Assembly: GCA_020796225.1 (NCBI GenBank)
Contig: CM036764.1
Location: 23,740,233 to 23,804,232, forward strand
Direction of reading: 5' to 3'
DNA from: Arion vulgaris
Taxonomy: Eukaryota; Mollusca; Gastropoda; Stylommatophora; Arionidae
Length of the DNA: 64,000 bases
Of the stretch, positions 38,201 to 47,059 are shown piece after piece. How positions within the stretch are numbered: the stretch's first letter is position 1; the number at the start of each line of letters is the position of its first letter. The notes beneath the pieces are model-generated. The model did not search any database. It was not told the origin of the DNA and was given only the letters and a program-made list of their open reading frames with translations. The position numbers were made by a program, and so were the translations under genes.

Positions 38201-41200
38201 GAGTATTCTTTGATCCCAACGAATACAGAATTGTCTGGTGTAACAAAATCGTGAACTAAAAATTTATTTCTTGAAAAAATCAGTATTTCATGCACACCAT
38301 AATCATAAAAGAGAGTCGCAATAGCATAGTTGTTAGTGAACTTGCTTCTGTCTGTGTGGTCCAGGTTCAGTTCCACAGTGGACAGGAATATTTTCAAACC
38401 ATAATGGCTCTCAAGTCGACCCAATTTCAATTGAGTGCCTGGAAAAAGCACTGTGAAGTAAAAGCGGCCAGCGTGTTGTTGACCACATCACACATCACAT
38501 GCTGACGGTCAGTAAAAGATATGGGACTAACAGCATATTCTCCAATATACCTTGGGGTGTGAAAAAGGGTTCCTTATAATAACAAAAACAATACTGGATT
38601 TGTGCCGGGCCATATCTTCAAAAGAGATTAGGTGCCATCTCCAGAACTGCCATCAACAATCTAATATGACTAATGGCCTAAATGCAAAAGTAGAAGAGGT
38701 GGTATCTATTCAGCAACCTAGCAACCGTCTATCCTTTGTAATGAAAGTTTATTTGTGTACACAGAATAACATGGATATCACATTTCAAGAATTATACAAA
38801 TACATTTTAACAAATGCTAAACAACAAAACAGAAAATTTAAGAAAAATCATGTACAGCTCTTAAAGGATACTGAATGCTGCAGTAGATTGTAGATCTAAT
38901 GTTGAACCTATCCAAGCAACTCCAAATAACAGTAGACTTCTCTTCTCATGAGCCTCAAAGATAATTTCTGCCAGCACATTTCTAATATGCTGTCCTCCTG
39001 TATTGATAATCTTTCACCACTTTTCTCTAACCAATCTTATATATAATCTGTTTAGTTTTCAGTAATCAAATTGTCTTATATAATCGCATTCATTTTATAT
39101 GTCTATCTTGCACACAGCACTGCAGTCCCCCATAGCATATCAGAAGGAACTTACTAAAGAATTGTAAGTAAACTACTGTCATCTGTTCTCTTTATGTTTA
39201 TTCATTTGTTATTTTTATAATGTGGGTTTGGTGAAATGTATTTTATTGCTTTCCAATATTTTGTAACTTAAATTTGTTTCTTCTTTTGAATTACTTTCCC
39301 TTACATTGTTTTGCCAGGATGTATTTTAGACCAAAACAATTCTTCAGGGAATAGATGACCGTGGTAGAAGAGGAAAGCAAAGAAAAGTGTGGGTTGATAA
39401 CATCCAAGGATTAGTCAGGAAAGAAGTTGTCCACACTCATTCATCTTGCAGCAGAGAAAGATGGAAGGGCTTATGTGCTGACGATTCTATCGTAGCACCG
39501 CTCTTACGACCTAATGGATTTTGGTTTTATTATTGTTATCATTATTTTTATTACCATTATTATTATTATTTAGATAACCCTATTATGCAGGAGGTAAAAG
39601 AGCCAATTCCTTTCCTCACATGTGGAATATCAAGTGTGGATTGAACCTAGACACCCCCACATCCTTGTGAGACTTCTTGGCATTATGTGGCAAGATTGCT
39701 TTTAGAAATCTAAACAGAATTTGAAGTTCTCCACATTGTAAAAGAAAAACCAAATTAATATATGCTGGAGAAAAACAGTAAAAGGAAACATCTAGACTGT
39801 CAACCTGCTGGTGACAAATTCTCAGAATATTTTGGCCAGACAAATCAGCTACCAAGAACTGTTCAGTGTTTGCAATCAGGAAGAAATGTACCAAAATGAT
39901 AAAAGGCAGAAGATGGAGTTGGATATGACACATACTCAGAAGTTATCCAGAGAACATCACAAGAACTGACATGCAATGGACTCCAGAAGGAAGACAAAAG
40001 AGCAACAGACCAAATACAATATAGTGGAGAATAGCCGATGAGGAGATGCACAATATGGGACAGTCATGGACCTCCCTGTGAAGAGTAACCACAGACTGAA
40101 CATGATGGAGAGGATTTGTTGTTGCCCAACAAGATGGCCACTGACTGCTTTTTCCATGATCATGAAAAATAAGGTATAGTCAAAGAATACATCAAAGAAG
40201 TGCATTATTATTTCTGTCCAACTCTGCTTATTTTAGGAATTTCTTTTCAAAATTGTTATTGTACATTTCAGTTTTGTACCTTTTATTTTGAAAGGATAGT
40301 GCTATTTATTATTCTGGACAATCATTTCTACTTTTCAAGTGGTGTATCAAATGCAAGTCACACTTGGACATCTTGGTGGTATAAAATGTGGACAAAAAAA
40401 GCAGAAACGAGTATTAAAAACCCTATGAATTTCATCCATTTTCTCTTGAGACTAAGAGGATACCATCATCATATCAAAAGACATATGACATGATATAAAG
40501 GGCCATCAAGTATTAGAGGTCGGCTGTAATCGATCTTCAGCACTTTTCTCTCTCTTGCTCTAAAGTGGTGCATTTTGCCTGACTGTTCTATGTCGACTTC
40601 TTGATGTTTCATTCCCACTTATAGTTTGTTTTCCTCTTGCCTACTTGCTCTCATCCTTTCCTTTTAGTGTGGCTGTAAACAGTGGCATATCTCGTTATGT
40701 ATTCAAAATGTCAAGTTGATTTATAAAATGTCTTTATACTTTCCTGACAGATCAGCTCCAGAATTCAACTCTGGTTCAGGGGAGTCATCGCTGAGAAAAA
40801 CACAGTCACATCCATTGAACAGGGTGCATAACCTGAGCCCATCCAAACTAGCCACTGCTAAATCTAATACTGACAATACAGATGTTGGACCCAAATCAAA
40901 AACAGATAGGTGCAAGTCCGTTCCAGGAACTTTCCCACAATCCTTAGTTGAACTGTCTGCCAGTGGGGGTAGAGAATATTCTGCTGGAAAGGCATCATGC
41001 CCTAACTCTCCTCTGGAGACCAGCAGAGACTTTTTACGTGGGAACAACAGTGATGGGAGCTTACGCAAATTTTCCTCCCCTGCTGTGGATGCAACAAGTG
41101 GGTCCTGCTCTCCAAAACCTAAAAGGACCTTATTTGAAGGATTTCGTAACACTCTAGGTCGCAAGTCAAAATCCAACGACTCAGCAGCTGGAAAATCGAC

Positions 41201-41411
41201 AGATACAGCAGCGACTTCATCACCCCAGTCACCAACAATATTGAGCAGTGGTATGGATGCCTCCACTCTATTCACTGCAGAGGGTGGAAGTTCAGAAGCT
41301 AAAACATTGGTACCTGAATTCTCAGATGAAACTGCAGCAGCAGAGGCATCAACATCGCCAGCAATGACTGCAGCAGTTTCACTCAGCTCATCCACATCCC
41401 CATCTGATCGG
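15016..41411 (+). CDS. trio: Trio/Kalirin/UNC-73-like RhoGEF, C-terminal DH-PH (GEF2) part, 14 exons
   Basis: Joining the 14 exons listed separately gives 692 codons with no stop and consistent phase at every junction. Order: acidic linker (residues ~1-146, ending in FLKKRQ), DH domain (~147-333; [76 protein letters not shown]), PH domain (~334-458; [27 protein letters not shown], conserved Trp in [12 protein letters not shown]), then SPIAYQKEL and a long Ser/Thr-rich linker. These blocks match the second RhoGEF module of Trio/Kalirin (family knowledge), which acts as a RhoA exchange factor and can be a Galpha-q effector. The model is partial: the first exon has an upstream acceptor and the last a donor. 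A p63RhoGEF-type relative is less likely because flanking exons continue on both sides. Role in neurite guidance or cytoskeleton is inferred from the family. Confidence 0.9.
15640..15835 (+). repeat. SINE family C, subfamily 2
   Basis: AGTAAAGAATAGTAACACTG, GCATGTCGAAGAGGCAACTG and GAATGTGCTGGTCTACTT match the 10.3-kb copy. Confidence 0.65.
16190..16560 (+). mobile_element. decayed LINE RT fragment
   Basis: Reads [20 protein letters not shown] then [12 protein letters not shown], the post-palm RT block, followed by [13 protein letters not shown], with stops between. Confidence 0.5.
16795..17040 (-). repeat. SINE family C, subfamily 1
   Basis: Antisense copy: AGTCGCCTCTTACGACATGC and CGGTAACCACT. 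High identity to the copy at 61.5 kb. Confidence 0.8.
17185..17595 (+). mobile_element. LINE RT C-terminal fragment
   Basis: Reads [40 protein letters not shown] and [11 protein letters not shown], then [17 protein letters not shown] in a shifted frame. Paralogues at 31.4 and 58.8 kb. Confidence 0.7.
17745..17850 (-). mobile_element. LINE C-terminal scrap (RNase H family)
   Basis: Shares GGGTATGCATACTGA and CCATAGGTACTCAGTCTC with 23.5 kb; complement of the + strand copy at 53.6 kb. Confidence 0.5.
18300..18510 (-). repeat. SINE family L, antisense
   Basis: TAAAGAACCTTTTTCATACC, ATATTGGGCCTGA and ACACATGATTTGTCATG, as in the 22.66-kb antisense copy. Confidence 0.5.
18545..18665 (+). mobile_element. 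LINE C-terminal scrap
   Basis: TTAGTCACCACAAGTTGAGA and GAGCACTTATG-like blocks match the 47.8-kb fragment. Confidence 0.45.
18883..18972 (+). CDS. trio: trio-like exon 2: linker
   Basis: 30 codons, phase 0 on both sides, acceptor TTCCAAAG and donor GTAAGT. Encodes [20 protein letters not shown] and on to VKNRI. No domain. Supported by splice signals and by phase fit with neighbours. Confidence 0.6.
19028..19450 (+). repeat. SINE family S with tandemly duplicated head
   Basis: The ~95-bp head (GGTCGAGTTCCTAGTCTTAT, GAGACGGATGATAAAACAT) occurs twice in tandem (19028-19122 and 19127-19220), then a single body ends near CAATCAATCAATTAGG. Matches the complement of 9465-9775. Confidence 0.7.
19545..19805 (-). 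repeat. tRNA-derived SINE family B
   Basis: On the minus strand a box A-like GATAGCAAAGTTGATAACAC is followed by a box B-like region, then the body shared with 57.5 kb. Confidence 0.65.
20105..20312 (-). repeat. tRNA-derived SINE family L
   Basis: Minus strand begins GGTTGCACAGTGGTTTGTGC and has box B GGTTCGATTAG, then a family L-like body. Confidence 0.5.
20345..20406. repeat. (TA)n-rich microsatellite
   Basis: TATA/CATA dinucleotide tract within an intron. Confidence 0.85.
20867..21021 (+). CDS. trio: trio-like exon 3: acidic linker up to the DH domain
   Basis: Acceptor TTTCCAG, donor GTAAGT; 51 codons plus two bases. Contains a run of six Glu and ends in KFLKKRQ. The last Gln codon is split and is completed by the next exon, as the Trio family RRQYVLQEL-type boundary would predict. 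Confidence 0.8.
21225..21675 (+). mobile_element. LINE EN-RT connector fragment
   Basis: Reads [40 protein letters not shown], then [20 protein letters not shown] and FKKLLNR. This is the conserved connector before the RT domain in RTE-like LINEs. One in-frame stop after VATV. Confidence 0.75.
22143..22209 (+). CDS. trio: trio-like exon 4: DH domain helix 1 (CR1)
   Basis: Encodes [17 protein letters not shown] followed by ATIVD, the first conserved region of the DH domain, including the Glu in TEKDYV that contacts switch I of the Rho GTPase in this family. Acceptor TTAACAG, donor GTATGT. Confidence 0.9.
22331..22639. mobile_element. 309-bp TTAA MITE, copy 1
   Basis: Perfect 12-bp terminal inverted repeats CTCTTTCCACGC, flanked by TTAA on both sides. 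The left subterminal region carries a direct repeat of GCACGCTTTAAGCCGCACAC-type sequence. No coding capacity; TTAA target and size suggest a piggyBac-mobilised MITE. Copy 2 is at 60370. Confidence 0.85.
22655..22910 (-). repeat. SINE family L, antisense
   Basis: TAAAGAACCCAATTTCATGC, ACACATGATGGGTGAGATG and TTTTGAACCTAGGACGAC, ending in a tRNA-like head. Directly abuts the MITE. Confidence 0.55.
23480..23640 (-). mobile_element. LINE C-terminal fragment (RNase H family)
   Basis: Minus strand reads [20 protein letters not shown] then CC, matching HLWVCPE at 53.6 kb. Confidence 0.55.
23807..23910 (+). CDS. trio: trio-like exon 5: DH domain
   Basis: Encodes [20 protein letters not shown] and [14 protein letters not shown], very close to the Trio GEF2 block with [16 protein letters not shown]. 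Acceptor TTTACAG, donor GTAAGT; the last Glu codon is split two bases to one. Confidence 0.93.
24190..24288 (-). repeat. tRNA-like sequence / SINE head
   Basis: Minus strand GGAGCATCTGGCCGAATGG has a good box A; CGGGTTCAATCCCCGGTATG is a perfect T arm with box B. The anticodon arm is ambiguous and the acceptor stem does not close well, so it reads as a SINE head or tRNA pseudogene rather than a working tRNA. Confidence 0.5.
25077..25146 (+). CDS. trio: trio-like exon 6: DH domain
   Basis: Completes the split Glu codon and encodes [20 protein letters not shown] plus IRY. Acceptor TTTTCAACAG, donor GTAAGT. The following intron (25147-29390) holds a SINE, a LINE fragment and the near-full-length antisense LINE. 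Confidence 0.9.
25296..25545 (+). repeat. tRNA-derived SINE family T
   Basis: Box A TAGCTTAAGTGGTAGTGAG and box B GGTTCAAACTCC, then the body CCTCACCATTCAGAAAGCAA, ending TGCCACAATTTTCATTTTC. Further same-strand copies at 29.75 and 33.1 kb. Confidence 0.8.
25640..26035 (+). mobile_element. LINE RT C-terminal fragment
   Basis: Reads [39 protein letters not shown], a stop, [10 protein letters not shown], then EDALDKP and [12 protein letters not shown] codons. It is the paralogue used to define the empty site for the element at 55578. Confidence 0.75.
26056..26129. repeat. (TA)n microsatellite
   Basis: About 36 TA units at the 3' end of the antisense LINE. Confidence 0.95.
26130..29243 (-). 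mobile_element. near-full-length antisense LINE (APE endonuclease plus RT)
   Basis: Single ORF2-type element of about 3.1 kb read leftwards. Endonuclease: [57 protein letters not shown], the [10 protein letters not shown] block and [12 protein letters not shown]. Connector: RDHLRHTK...-type Arg-rich region. [57 protein letters not shown] and [13 protein letters not shown] (catalytic FADD). C-terminus: [50 protein letters not shown], then a stop near 26150. At least five frameshifts and several stops make it inactive. Domain order and size fit RTE-like LINEs. It lies in the intron between trio-like exons 6 and 7, opposite to the gene. Confidence 0.88.
29244..29290. repeat. (TA)n microsatellite
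   Basis: About 23 TA units at the LINE 5' end. Together with the tract at its 3' end the LINE is bracketed by (TA)n. Confidence 0.95.
29391..29480 (+). CDS. trio: trio-like exon 7: DH domain
   Basis: 30 codons: [20 protein letters not shown] and [10 protein letters not shown]. Acceptor TTGTGCAG, donor GTATGT. Begins only 101 bases after the upstream (TA)n tract, so the LINE-rich insertion lies close to the exon. Confidence 0.93.
29749..29995 (+). repeat. tRNA-derived SINE family T
   Basis: TACCTTAAGCGGTAGTGAGC (box A) and GATTCAAACTCTG (box B), then the shared body. Confidence 0.75.
30180..30420 (+). mobile_element. LINE C-terminal tail, decayed
   Basis: Reads [19 protein letters not shown] then [19 protein letters not shown], the D...W-type end of a LINE ORF. 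Confidence 0.45.
30490..30735 (+). mobile_element. LINE RT fragment
   Basis: Reads [20 protein letters not shown] and, after frame changes, [15 protein letters not shown]. This is the YLG post-palm block. Confidence 0.6.
30882..30974 (+). CDS. trio: trio-like exon 8: DH domain CR3
   Basis: 31 codons including [17 protein letters not shown], the most conserved DH helix. Acceptor CTGCAG, donor GTGTGT. Confidence 0.95.
31380..31685 (+). mobile_element. LINE RT C-terminal fragment
   Basis: Reads [16 protein letters not shown] then [20 protein letters not shown] and [15 protein letters not shown]. Same family as 17.2 and 58.8 kb. Confidence 0.6.
32385..32575 (+). mobile_element. LINE 3' end, (GAA)n tail family
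   Basis: Reads [20 protein letters not shown] then [19 protein letters not shown], stop, and AAAGAAGAAGAAGAAG. The terminal GRPRKRW motif is intact. Confidence 0.75.
32931..33059 (+). CDS. trio: trio-like exon 9: end of DH domain
   Basis: 43 codons, [20 protein letters not shown] to QVGRLQGFD. This is the last DH helix and the DH-PH hinge. Acceptor TTTTAACAG, donor GTAAGT. Confidence 0.94.
33114..33365 (+). repeat. tRNA-derived SINE family T, filling an intron
   Basis: TGTAGCTTAAGCTGTAGTGA (box A) and TTGGTTCAAACTCC (box B), then the shared body with a short internal duplication of CTTACTGTGGT. It accounts for about 250 of the 407 bp between trio-like exons 9 and 10. Confidence 0.8.
33467..33502 (+). 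CDS. trio: trio-like exon 10: 36-nt microexon, start of PH domain
   Basis: Twelve codons, [12 protein letters not shown], matching the Trio GEF2 stretch of the same length. Acceptor CTCCACAG, donor GTAAGT. Too short for ORF calling but fixed by phase and family similarity. Confidence 0.9.
34135..34305 (+). repeat. SINE family B body
   Basis: CACCTCTGAAGTCGGAGAA, ACTGATGATAAGGAAAGC and GACTACTCCTGAATTCATAG match 57.7 kb. A short LINE-like WYDKVTNE reading follows at 34310-34375. Confidence 0.65.
34508..34666 (+). CDS. trio: trio-like exon 11: PH domain core
   Basis: 53 codons with [20 protein letters not shown] then a KKGN...YIYKNSLK block, the central PH beta strands. Acceptor CACTCTAG, donor GTGAGG. 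Confidence 0.93.
35395..35545 (-). repeat. tRNA-derived SINE fragment
   Basis: Minus strand: TGGGATAGATTAGCATAATG with AAGCGTTCAACTGTCGACTC, then box B-like GGTTCAATCCC. Same family as 3.0 kb. Confidence 0.5.
35966..36140 (+). CDS. trio: trio-like exon 12: end of PH domain
   Basis: Encodes [18 protein letters not shown] and [20 protein letters not shown], the PH C-terminal helix with its invariant Trp. Acceptor TTTTGCAG, donor GTATGT; ends one base into a codon. Confidence 0.92.
36190..36310 (+). repeat. SINE family B body fragment
   Basis: TCTGAATGGCGAGGGACACT and GGTAATAAGGAAAGCAAGCC. Confidence 0.55.
36485..36620 (+). repeat. SINE family C, subfamily 1, truncated
   Basis: TGAGTGGTTACCGGGCCCAA, CGCATGTCGTAAGAGCGACT and GAAATCGGATGCATGTGTCC, then unrelated sequence. 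Confidence 0.7.
36850..36930 (-). repeat. SINE family B body scrap
   Basis: ATGAAGGCATGCTTTCC and CTCCAATTTCAGAGGTATAT are the complement of the family B body. Confidence 0.45.
36964..37815. mobile_element. 852-bp TTAA element with subterminal palindromes
   Basis: Flanked by TTAA on both sides; ends are CCC...GGG, as in many piggyBac-like elements. Near the right end are two copies of the palindrome CCGATATATCGG (37745 and 37786) inside inverted 17-mers. Left subterminal ACCTCTGGACGCATTTATTT recurs in the element at 55578. No long ORF; an acidic minus-strand reading [15 protein letters not shown] may be a transposase N-terminal relic (weak). Confidence 0.65.
38290..38575 (+). repeat. tRNA-derived SINE family L
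   Basis: Box B-like CAGGTTCAGTTCCAC, body CATAATGGCTCTCAAG, GCCTGGAAAAAGCACTGTGA, AATATACCTTGGGG and AAAAAGGGTTCCTTATA. Matches 47.1 kb. Confidence 0.65.
39118..39163 (+). CDS. trio: trio-like exon 13: 46-nt exon after the PH domain
   Basis: Encodes [15 protein letters not shown]. It matches the Trio motif with SPIEYQ directly after the GEF2 PH domain. Acceptor CACACAG, donor GTAAGT; the split Leu codon continues into the next exon. Confidence 0.85.
39310..39550 (+). mobile_element. LINE ORF2 C-terminal fragment
   Basis: Reads [20 protein letters not shown] then [11 protein letters not shown] and [14 protein letters not shown], the usual LINE ORF end, followed by a (TTA)n-like tail. Confidence 0.7.
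39860..40145 (+). mobile_element. LINE ORF2 C-terminal fragment, second family
   Basis: Reads [20 protein letters not shown] then [15 protein letters not shown] and [13 protein letters not shown], with several stops. Confidence 0.65.
40751..41411 (+). CDS. trio: trio-like exon 14: long Ser/Thr-rich linker
   Basis: A 661-nt exon, the longest here, with acceptor CCTGACAG and donor GTAAGT. It encodes ~220 residues rich in Ser, Thr, Pro and Ala, with basic patches ([20 protein letters not shown]) and SP/TP sites that suggest phosphorylation (inference). In Trio/Kalirin a low-complexity linker of this kind joins GEF2 to the C-terminal SH3. The antisense strand is also open for 236 codons, but this is a shadow. 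Confidence 0.85.
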
Positions 41412-43939
41412 GTAAGTCGACAAAATGTCAAAATGTGAGGGAAAAGGGGAGGTAACTAGATTTTATATGCAAAAAAAAGTTGCCACCCTCTTGCTTCACA
41501 AGTTTCATACTAGTTCATTGGATCGTTTGTTAATCCTTAGCTTTGCGGATTTAACATATACATCGTCTGATCTTTTTATATGATTTGTTGATGTTTTCTG
41601 CTCATTTGCTTGTTGAGTCTCGTTATTTGGTTCAGATAACTTGAGACCTGTGTTGAAAAGTGACATGTTTGAAAATAAAATGAAAAAAAGATTTGAAACT
41701 TTATAAAACCAAACCAAATTCGCATGTGTATATTATATGTTACATTTATTTTAATTAGCTCAAAACATGCAGTTTCAAATTCAATACATTAAACAATATT
41801 AGTGAATTGAGAGGTCATGTTTGTAATCTTATACCAGCATAACTAACTTGTAAATTTTCAACTGGGTATCCTGTGACATGGGACATATTTCTGTAATTTT
41901 ATTAACATATATACATATATAAGTATTTCATTATAATTGTAATTATCGAATAGGTTTAACAAATATCTATAGGCAAATTGCAAAGCTCAACCAACAGTAA
42001 TGTTCCTGTTTTTTAATTAATTTATTGGTTGCGCTCATTTATATGTTATTGTTTATTGCTTGTTTGTAAATCTTACTTATCGCATGGAATTTGATATGAG
42101 TGTGCATTTTGCCAAATGTTTTTTTTCTTCTTAATTTAATAAAACATTTATTTTTAGTTGCTAATCAGTAGCTAACACGTTGGAGCACAAATGATGCTGT
42201 ATCACAAAATCGCAACACTTAGATTTTTACATCTTTCATAAGGCTTGCTCATGTTTTTTTCTTATAGAGTTTCTTGTACAAAAGATGTGTGTTCATTGAA
42301 AGTAACCCATCTTTTTTTTTTCCAAATTCCCTGATAAATCTAAAAAGATTCTTTGTAGTTGAAACAGCATTGTCTTGATACAAGAAAACTGCTAAAAAAA
42401 ATAAAATATGAGTGTGCTTCTTATAATGAAAACCAAATGTGCCAAACAGTCACTTATACAAATAAAATACAACACTGAAGCATTGGACTGCTATAGAGGC
42501 TTATACATAACATGCTTACTGTTTCATCAGTGGAATTTTCCTACAAAATATTTTTTCAAAGATGGCAGAAATTCCCTACAGTGAATTCCCTACAGTGAAT
42601 TATGTATAAAAAGTCTGCACAATAAACTATAACACTGTGGTAGGACTGTGAACAATGAAGGTAATGGGATTTGAATCAGTACATGAATGCAGGTGTTGTT
42701 TTATAAATCCTACAAAATGCAACCCCAGTGAAAATGTGCAATATTAGCAAAACAACAAAGCATAGCTTGAATTTATAACTATTGCAAATATATAAATGTA
42801 TATATATATATATATATATAAAATATGTAGACACACATATTTCTCTTCTCTTTAAAGATTTGACAGAATTTCCAATCATAATACTTCCCAACATTGAGCT
42901 CATTCTCCTCCCCTCTCCCTCCATCCTTCCCTCCGACACCTCCCTCTCTTTTTCAACCAACTCCAATTTCAGCTGACAGAGATATTTATGGATCACCACA
43001 ATATCTGTCCATTGTACTGTTAACTCTTTTTATTAATTTTCTTGATACCATTATGTTGAGCTTGCCAATATCATTTTATTTTTTTTTTGTTTAATCATTT
43101 TTCCTGTTGCCACTATATACAATAGCCCTCCTCTTTTTCTCATTGCATGCCTCTAACATAAGAATTACTTCTCTATAATTTCTGTAGTTGTCTTACTTTG
43201 TGTTTGTCTACTTCTTCATTCATTTTCAGGCTTTCATCCACATTAATGATTGTGACTAAGATAATAATCAGCAATAGGCCACCAAGATTGGCATCAAGTT
43301 TTTTTGTGAAGGAAACTAGGCGTGACCATGTACAGTTATCTTACTTTGTGCTTTTTACTTCCCACGTTACATTATTATTATTCATTTCAACTGTCGTATG
43401 TATCTTCAGAATAAGTCTTCAGTTTCTTAGAGATTACCATTGCTTCTGCCATATTACAATTTCATTATATTTGAGACAATGTTGTGTGTGTATATTTTGT
43501 TAATAGTTTTGTTTTGTGTTCTCTTGTTTCTATTGTATATTGATTTAAAATATATATTGTTCATAATTCTTCCACATTTCATGTATTGTTCACTAAACAT
43601 AACATCTTAAGTCATCACACAATATTGCAAAGTCAGTTTATAATCATTATTGGACATATTCAGCTTATAATTATTATTGAATGTTTTACCTATATACAAT
43701 CTGTAGAGAGCTGATGATTTCTGTAGCTGGTAGTCACTAGTATGCAGTGAGTAACTTCAAGATTATAATAGCATTGAAGAAATTATGTGCCTGCTTCAAG
43801 CTTAAGCTCCAGAAAAATGCTGGCAAGAAAGCTTTGTAGTGCAAAATAAAACCACTAATCCCAAATATTATAATGGTAAATGTTCATTCATTATTTGATT
43901 CTGCCATTAACATTTATCTTCCTCCTTTTATATACACAC
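41412..43939 (+). other. intron or 3' flank without recognised exon
   Basis: Begins at the donor of trio-like exon 14. Contains only AT-rich DNA and a short (TA)n at 42798-42822. No SH3-like coding segment seen. Confidence 0.5.
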
Positions 43940-43952
43940 ACTAATCACAAAT

Positions 43953-44152
43953 CACCTGACAAGAATGCTCTGGTATCGCCTACCACAGAGAGCCACACAG
44001 AAAAAGTATAATTAGTACAAAGCAAGAGGAAGACCACGCAAAAGATGGAGCGACAGCATCAAGAACAGCTTATTAAAGCTATAGAATATATATATATTAT
44101 GACAATGAATATCAGCTTACAAAGTGCCTTAAAACAAGCACACACAAGATCA

Positions 44153-44191
<39 letters not shown>

Positions 44192-44235
44192 CCAACACTT
44201 CTATAAAGAAGTAAATGGTGGAAGAGAAGAAGAAG
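43953..44235 (+). mobile_element. LINE 3' end with target-site duplication
   Basis: Contains GRPRKRWSDSIKNSLLK codons, an internal (GT)n at 44156-44188 and a GAAGAAGAAG end. The 13-mer ACTAATCACAAAT occurs just before (43940-43952) and after (44236-44248). Confidence 0.8.
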
Positions 44236-45104
44236 ACTAATCACAAATACATACACATACTGTTCATTTCATTGATTTCTTTAGATATTTTGTTTGTGTT
44301 AGAAAGTTTCAGTTTTAACTTCTAGCACCATCCAAAAACAAATGCTTTGAGAATAAAGTTGACCAAAATAGTCAAGCAATTAAGTAAAGTAATAGTAAAG
44401 AACAAAGTTGACTAAAGAGATCAAACATTTTAGTAAATGAAGAGTAAAGTTTGCCAACAAAATAGTCAAACAGCTTATTACAGCTATAGAATATAACAAT
44501 GTTGACCAAAGAATAGTCACACAGCTTATTAATAAAGAAATATTTGAGAAATTCAGTCCATTACTTTCTAATGTGCAGGGTATAAAATTCATACACACAG
44601 CAAGTTCTTCAAAGCTATGAACACTATATGGCACCAGACCAAAATTAAAGAGCCCAGGTGTCACTGGATCATTGAAGAAGAAGAAGAAGAGTAATTCAAG
44701 TATTATCCCTAGCTTTCTTAATTGTATTAATTAGTCCCTGACTATCTGTCACTAGACTTTTGCATTTGTTCTGTCCTGTAAAAAAAAGTAGTTTGCTGAA
44801 ATGTGAGAAATGATATTCAAATTGATGAAAAATCAATGATGCTTTGTCACCATTTAAAACTGAGACTTTTGTCAATATGATACATTTGTGAAAGTTTTTA
44901 ACCTCACAGACATATTTACATCGACTCAATTTTGATGAGTTTTGTCTTAATAATTTTTAAAGGTTTCAGTACTGTGACATATATTTTTATAAATTTTTAT
45001 GCGACAGTACATTGGTTGAATGTTATCATGTGACATGTTTGTTTTATTACAACATACTATTAGGAGGTTTAGTAATGCCTACAAACCTGGCTTAAATTAC
45101 ATTA

Positions 45105-45360
45105 AGTAAACAAAAAATGAAGTGGTTCAGCTACTTAATAAGAATGCAACCAACTCCACAATATACAGACCCCTCTACAACATAAAATCAGGAAATAATG
45201 CGAGAGCAAGACCACGAAAGAGTTGGTTAGATGGCATAGCAGAATCCTGTCAAAAATCAAAAATATCTATCACCCAAGCCACTAGAGCAGCGCAAGACTA
45301 AAAACATAAAACCACAACACTGGACAATAGTACAGTAGCAGTGGGAGAACAAAATAGAAA
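45105..45360 (+). mobile_element. LINE 3' end, decayed
   Basis: CAAGACCACGAAAGAGTTGG and AGATGGCATAGCAGAATCCT match the 32.4-kb copy; the GAA tail is eroded. Confidence 0.65.
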
Positions 45361-46129
45361 AATAATGCCTAAAATATTGTCATTGTAATGAAGTTCAGGA
45401 ATGAGTAGCTTGAATATTAAGACACTAATTTTCCAGAAATGGATATACTGGACTTGAAGGCGCAAATATCGAAACTTAACCACTGTAAACTAAAAACACA
45501 ACATACTTGTTGGTTGTACAATAATATACACTTATTTGCTCTAGTCACATACACATTTTAAGGAGTGATTTAGAAGGGGTTATTCTATAGTGAATGTAGA
45601 AGAAGAAAAACAGCACACCAGTCTTGTAATATTGAGGAATCATATTTGAGACCTAAAATGGTCAGTATAGTTCTTCCTAGGGTAAAAGTTAGAAAACACA
45701 ATCTGCAGACTAGATTTTTGTTATTGGGCCCTTACCTGGTATTGCTGCAGGGGGTTGGCCTAGGTTTGAAATGTAAAAAAACTCTGAGCTTTGTCAATCT
45801 TTCGAATGAGAGCTGCTCGAAATTTTGTTTAAATGTATTTAGTTGCCTATTGGCTCTATGAAGGATCACACCCTTTGGTCTCAATCAAGTGGACACTACA
45901 CTTTGATCTTAACCAAAAGGCCACACTAAATAAGATAATAGAACTTGACAAAGAATAGCACAGTTTATAAAAATGTATGTAGCAACCTCCTAACTAAGAT
46001 CATTCTCTATCAAAAATGTTGTTTACATAATTAGCATGACATTATTTTTTCAAGTCAGTCATGGCATTTATTTGTTGGTTTTGTCATAATTTAACATTTG
46101 TAAATGAGCTTAATCATATCACTTACATA

Positions 46130-46275
46130 CCTCTGAAGTTGGAGAAGGCAACCATGTATGGCGGAGGACATTGATAATAAGGAAAGTAGGTCTTCATGCA
46201 AAAATTGGTCAGAAGCGCCATACAAGGCACTCTGACTATGCCTGAACTCATAGCAGGCAAAAGTAAGAAGAAATT
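46130..46275 (+). repeat. SINE family B body
   Basis: ACCTCTGAAGTTGGAGAAGG, GATAATAAGGAAAGTAGG and CTGAACTCATAGCAGGC. Confidence 0.65.
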
Positions 46276-47059
46276 TCTTACAGAAATAGATGAATATTTC
46301 TTAACAAAATCAGTTTGACATTACTTTTTATGGAAGTTATCTTTGTTTAATGGATGTTACATATTTGATGGAGGTATATAGAACCTTGAGGTGAACAAAT
46401 TGATATAATCAAATAGAAATGTTTTCAGATATCTCAACTTTTATATCCCATGTCGCCAGCAGCTGAATTTTTCACCATAAACATTGGGTTCAGTTAAATG
46501 TTCTCACAGCAGACCTCACTAATCTCAAAATATCATTCATATTGATATGCTCAAATAATTTTTATCCAGAATTGTATTTTATATATTACAATGTGGTACT
46601 GATGATGATGACGAGGAAGAGTCTCAAGAGATAGATGTAGCGCTCATGGGAAGATTTTGTACAAGTTACTACTTTCCTCTAGCATGCTTTGTACCATAGA
46701 GCTTCACCAGATCTCAGCCCTGTATTCAAAGTCTGCTTCCAGCTGGCCAAGTCTCTGTATGTTCAATTTCTCTGTTTCATTTGATGATTCTTACTAAACA
46801 AAAGCAATATCATGAATATGAGATTCATCTAGTAATTATCATCATCATCCTCCTACAATGTGAGTTTACTAATTTTATAAATGTTTGGATGTTTATGTTT
46901 TGCTGAAAATATTACATATTGCATGTACAACTTTCATAGGCTAGAGATTTCTTCTTTCTGTCAGTTGGTAAACATTTAGGGCTGCTTATACTTTTATTTT
47001 ATAAAGTTGTGTACATATATCAAAGTGCAATTATAGATATTTGTTTGAGTTATTGCAAG

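Noticed and set aside
38552..38893. 113-codon frame in an intron
   Set aside because: Starts inside a family L SINE end, no domain seen, no phase-compatible splice evidence.
40721..41431. 236-codon minus-strand open frame
   Set aside because: It is antisense to the trio-like exon 14 and shows no domain; a shadow of a compositionally biased exon.
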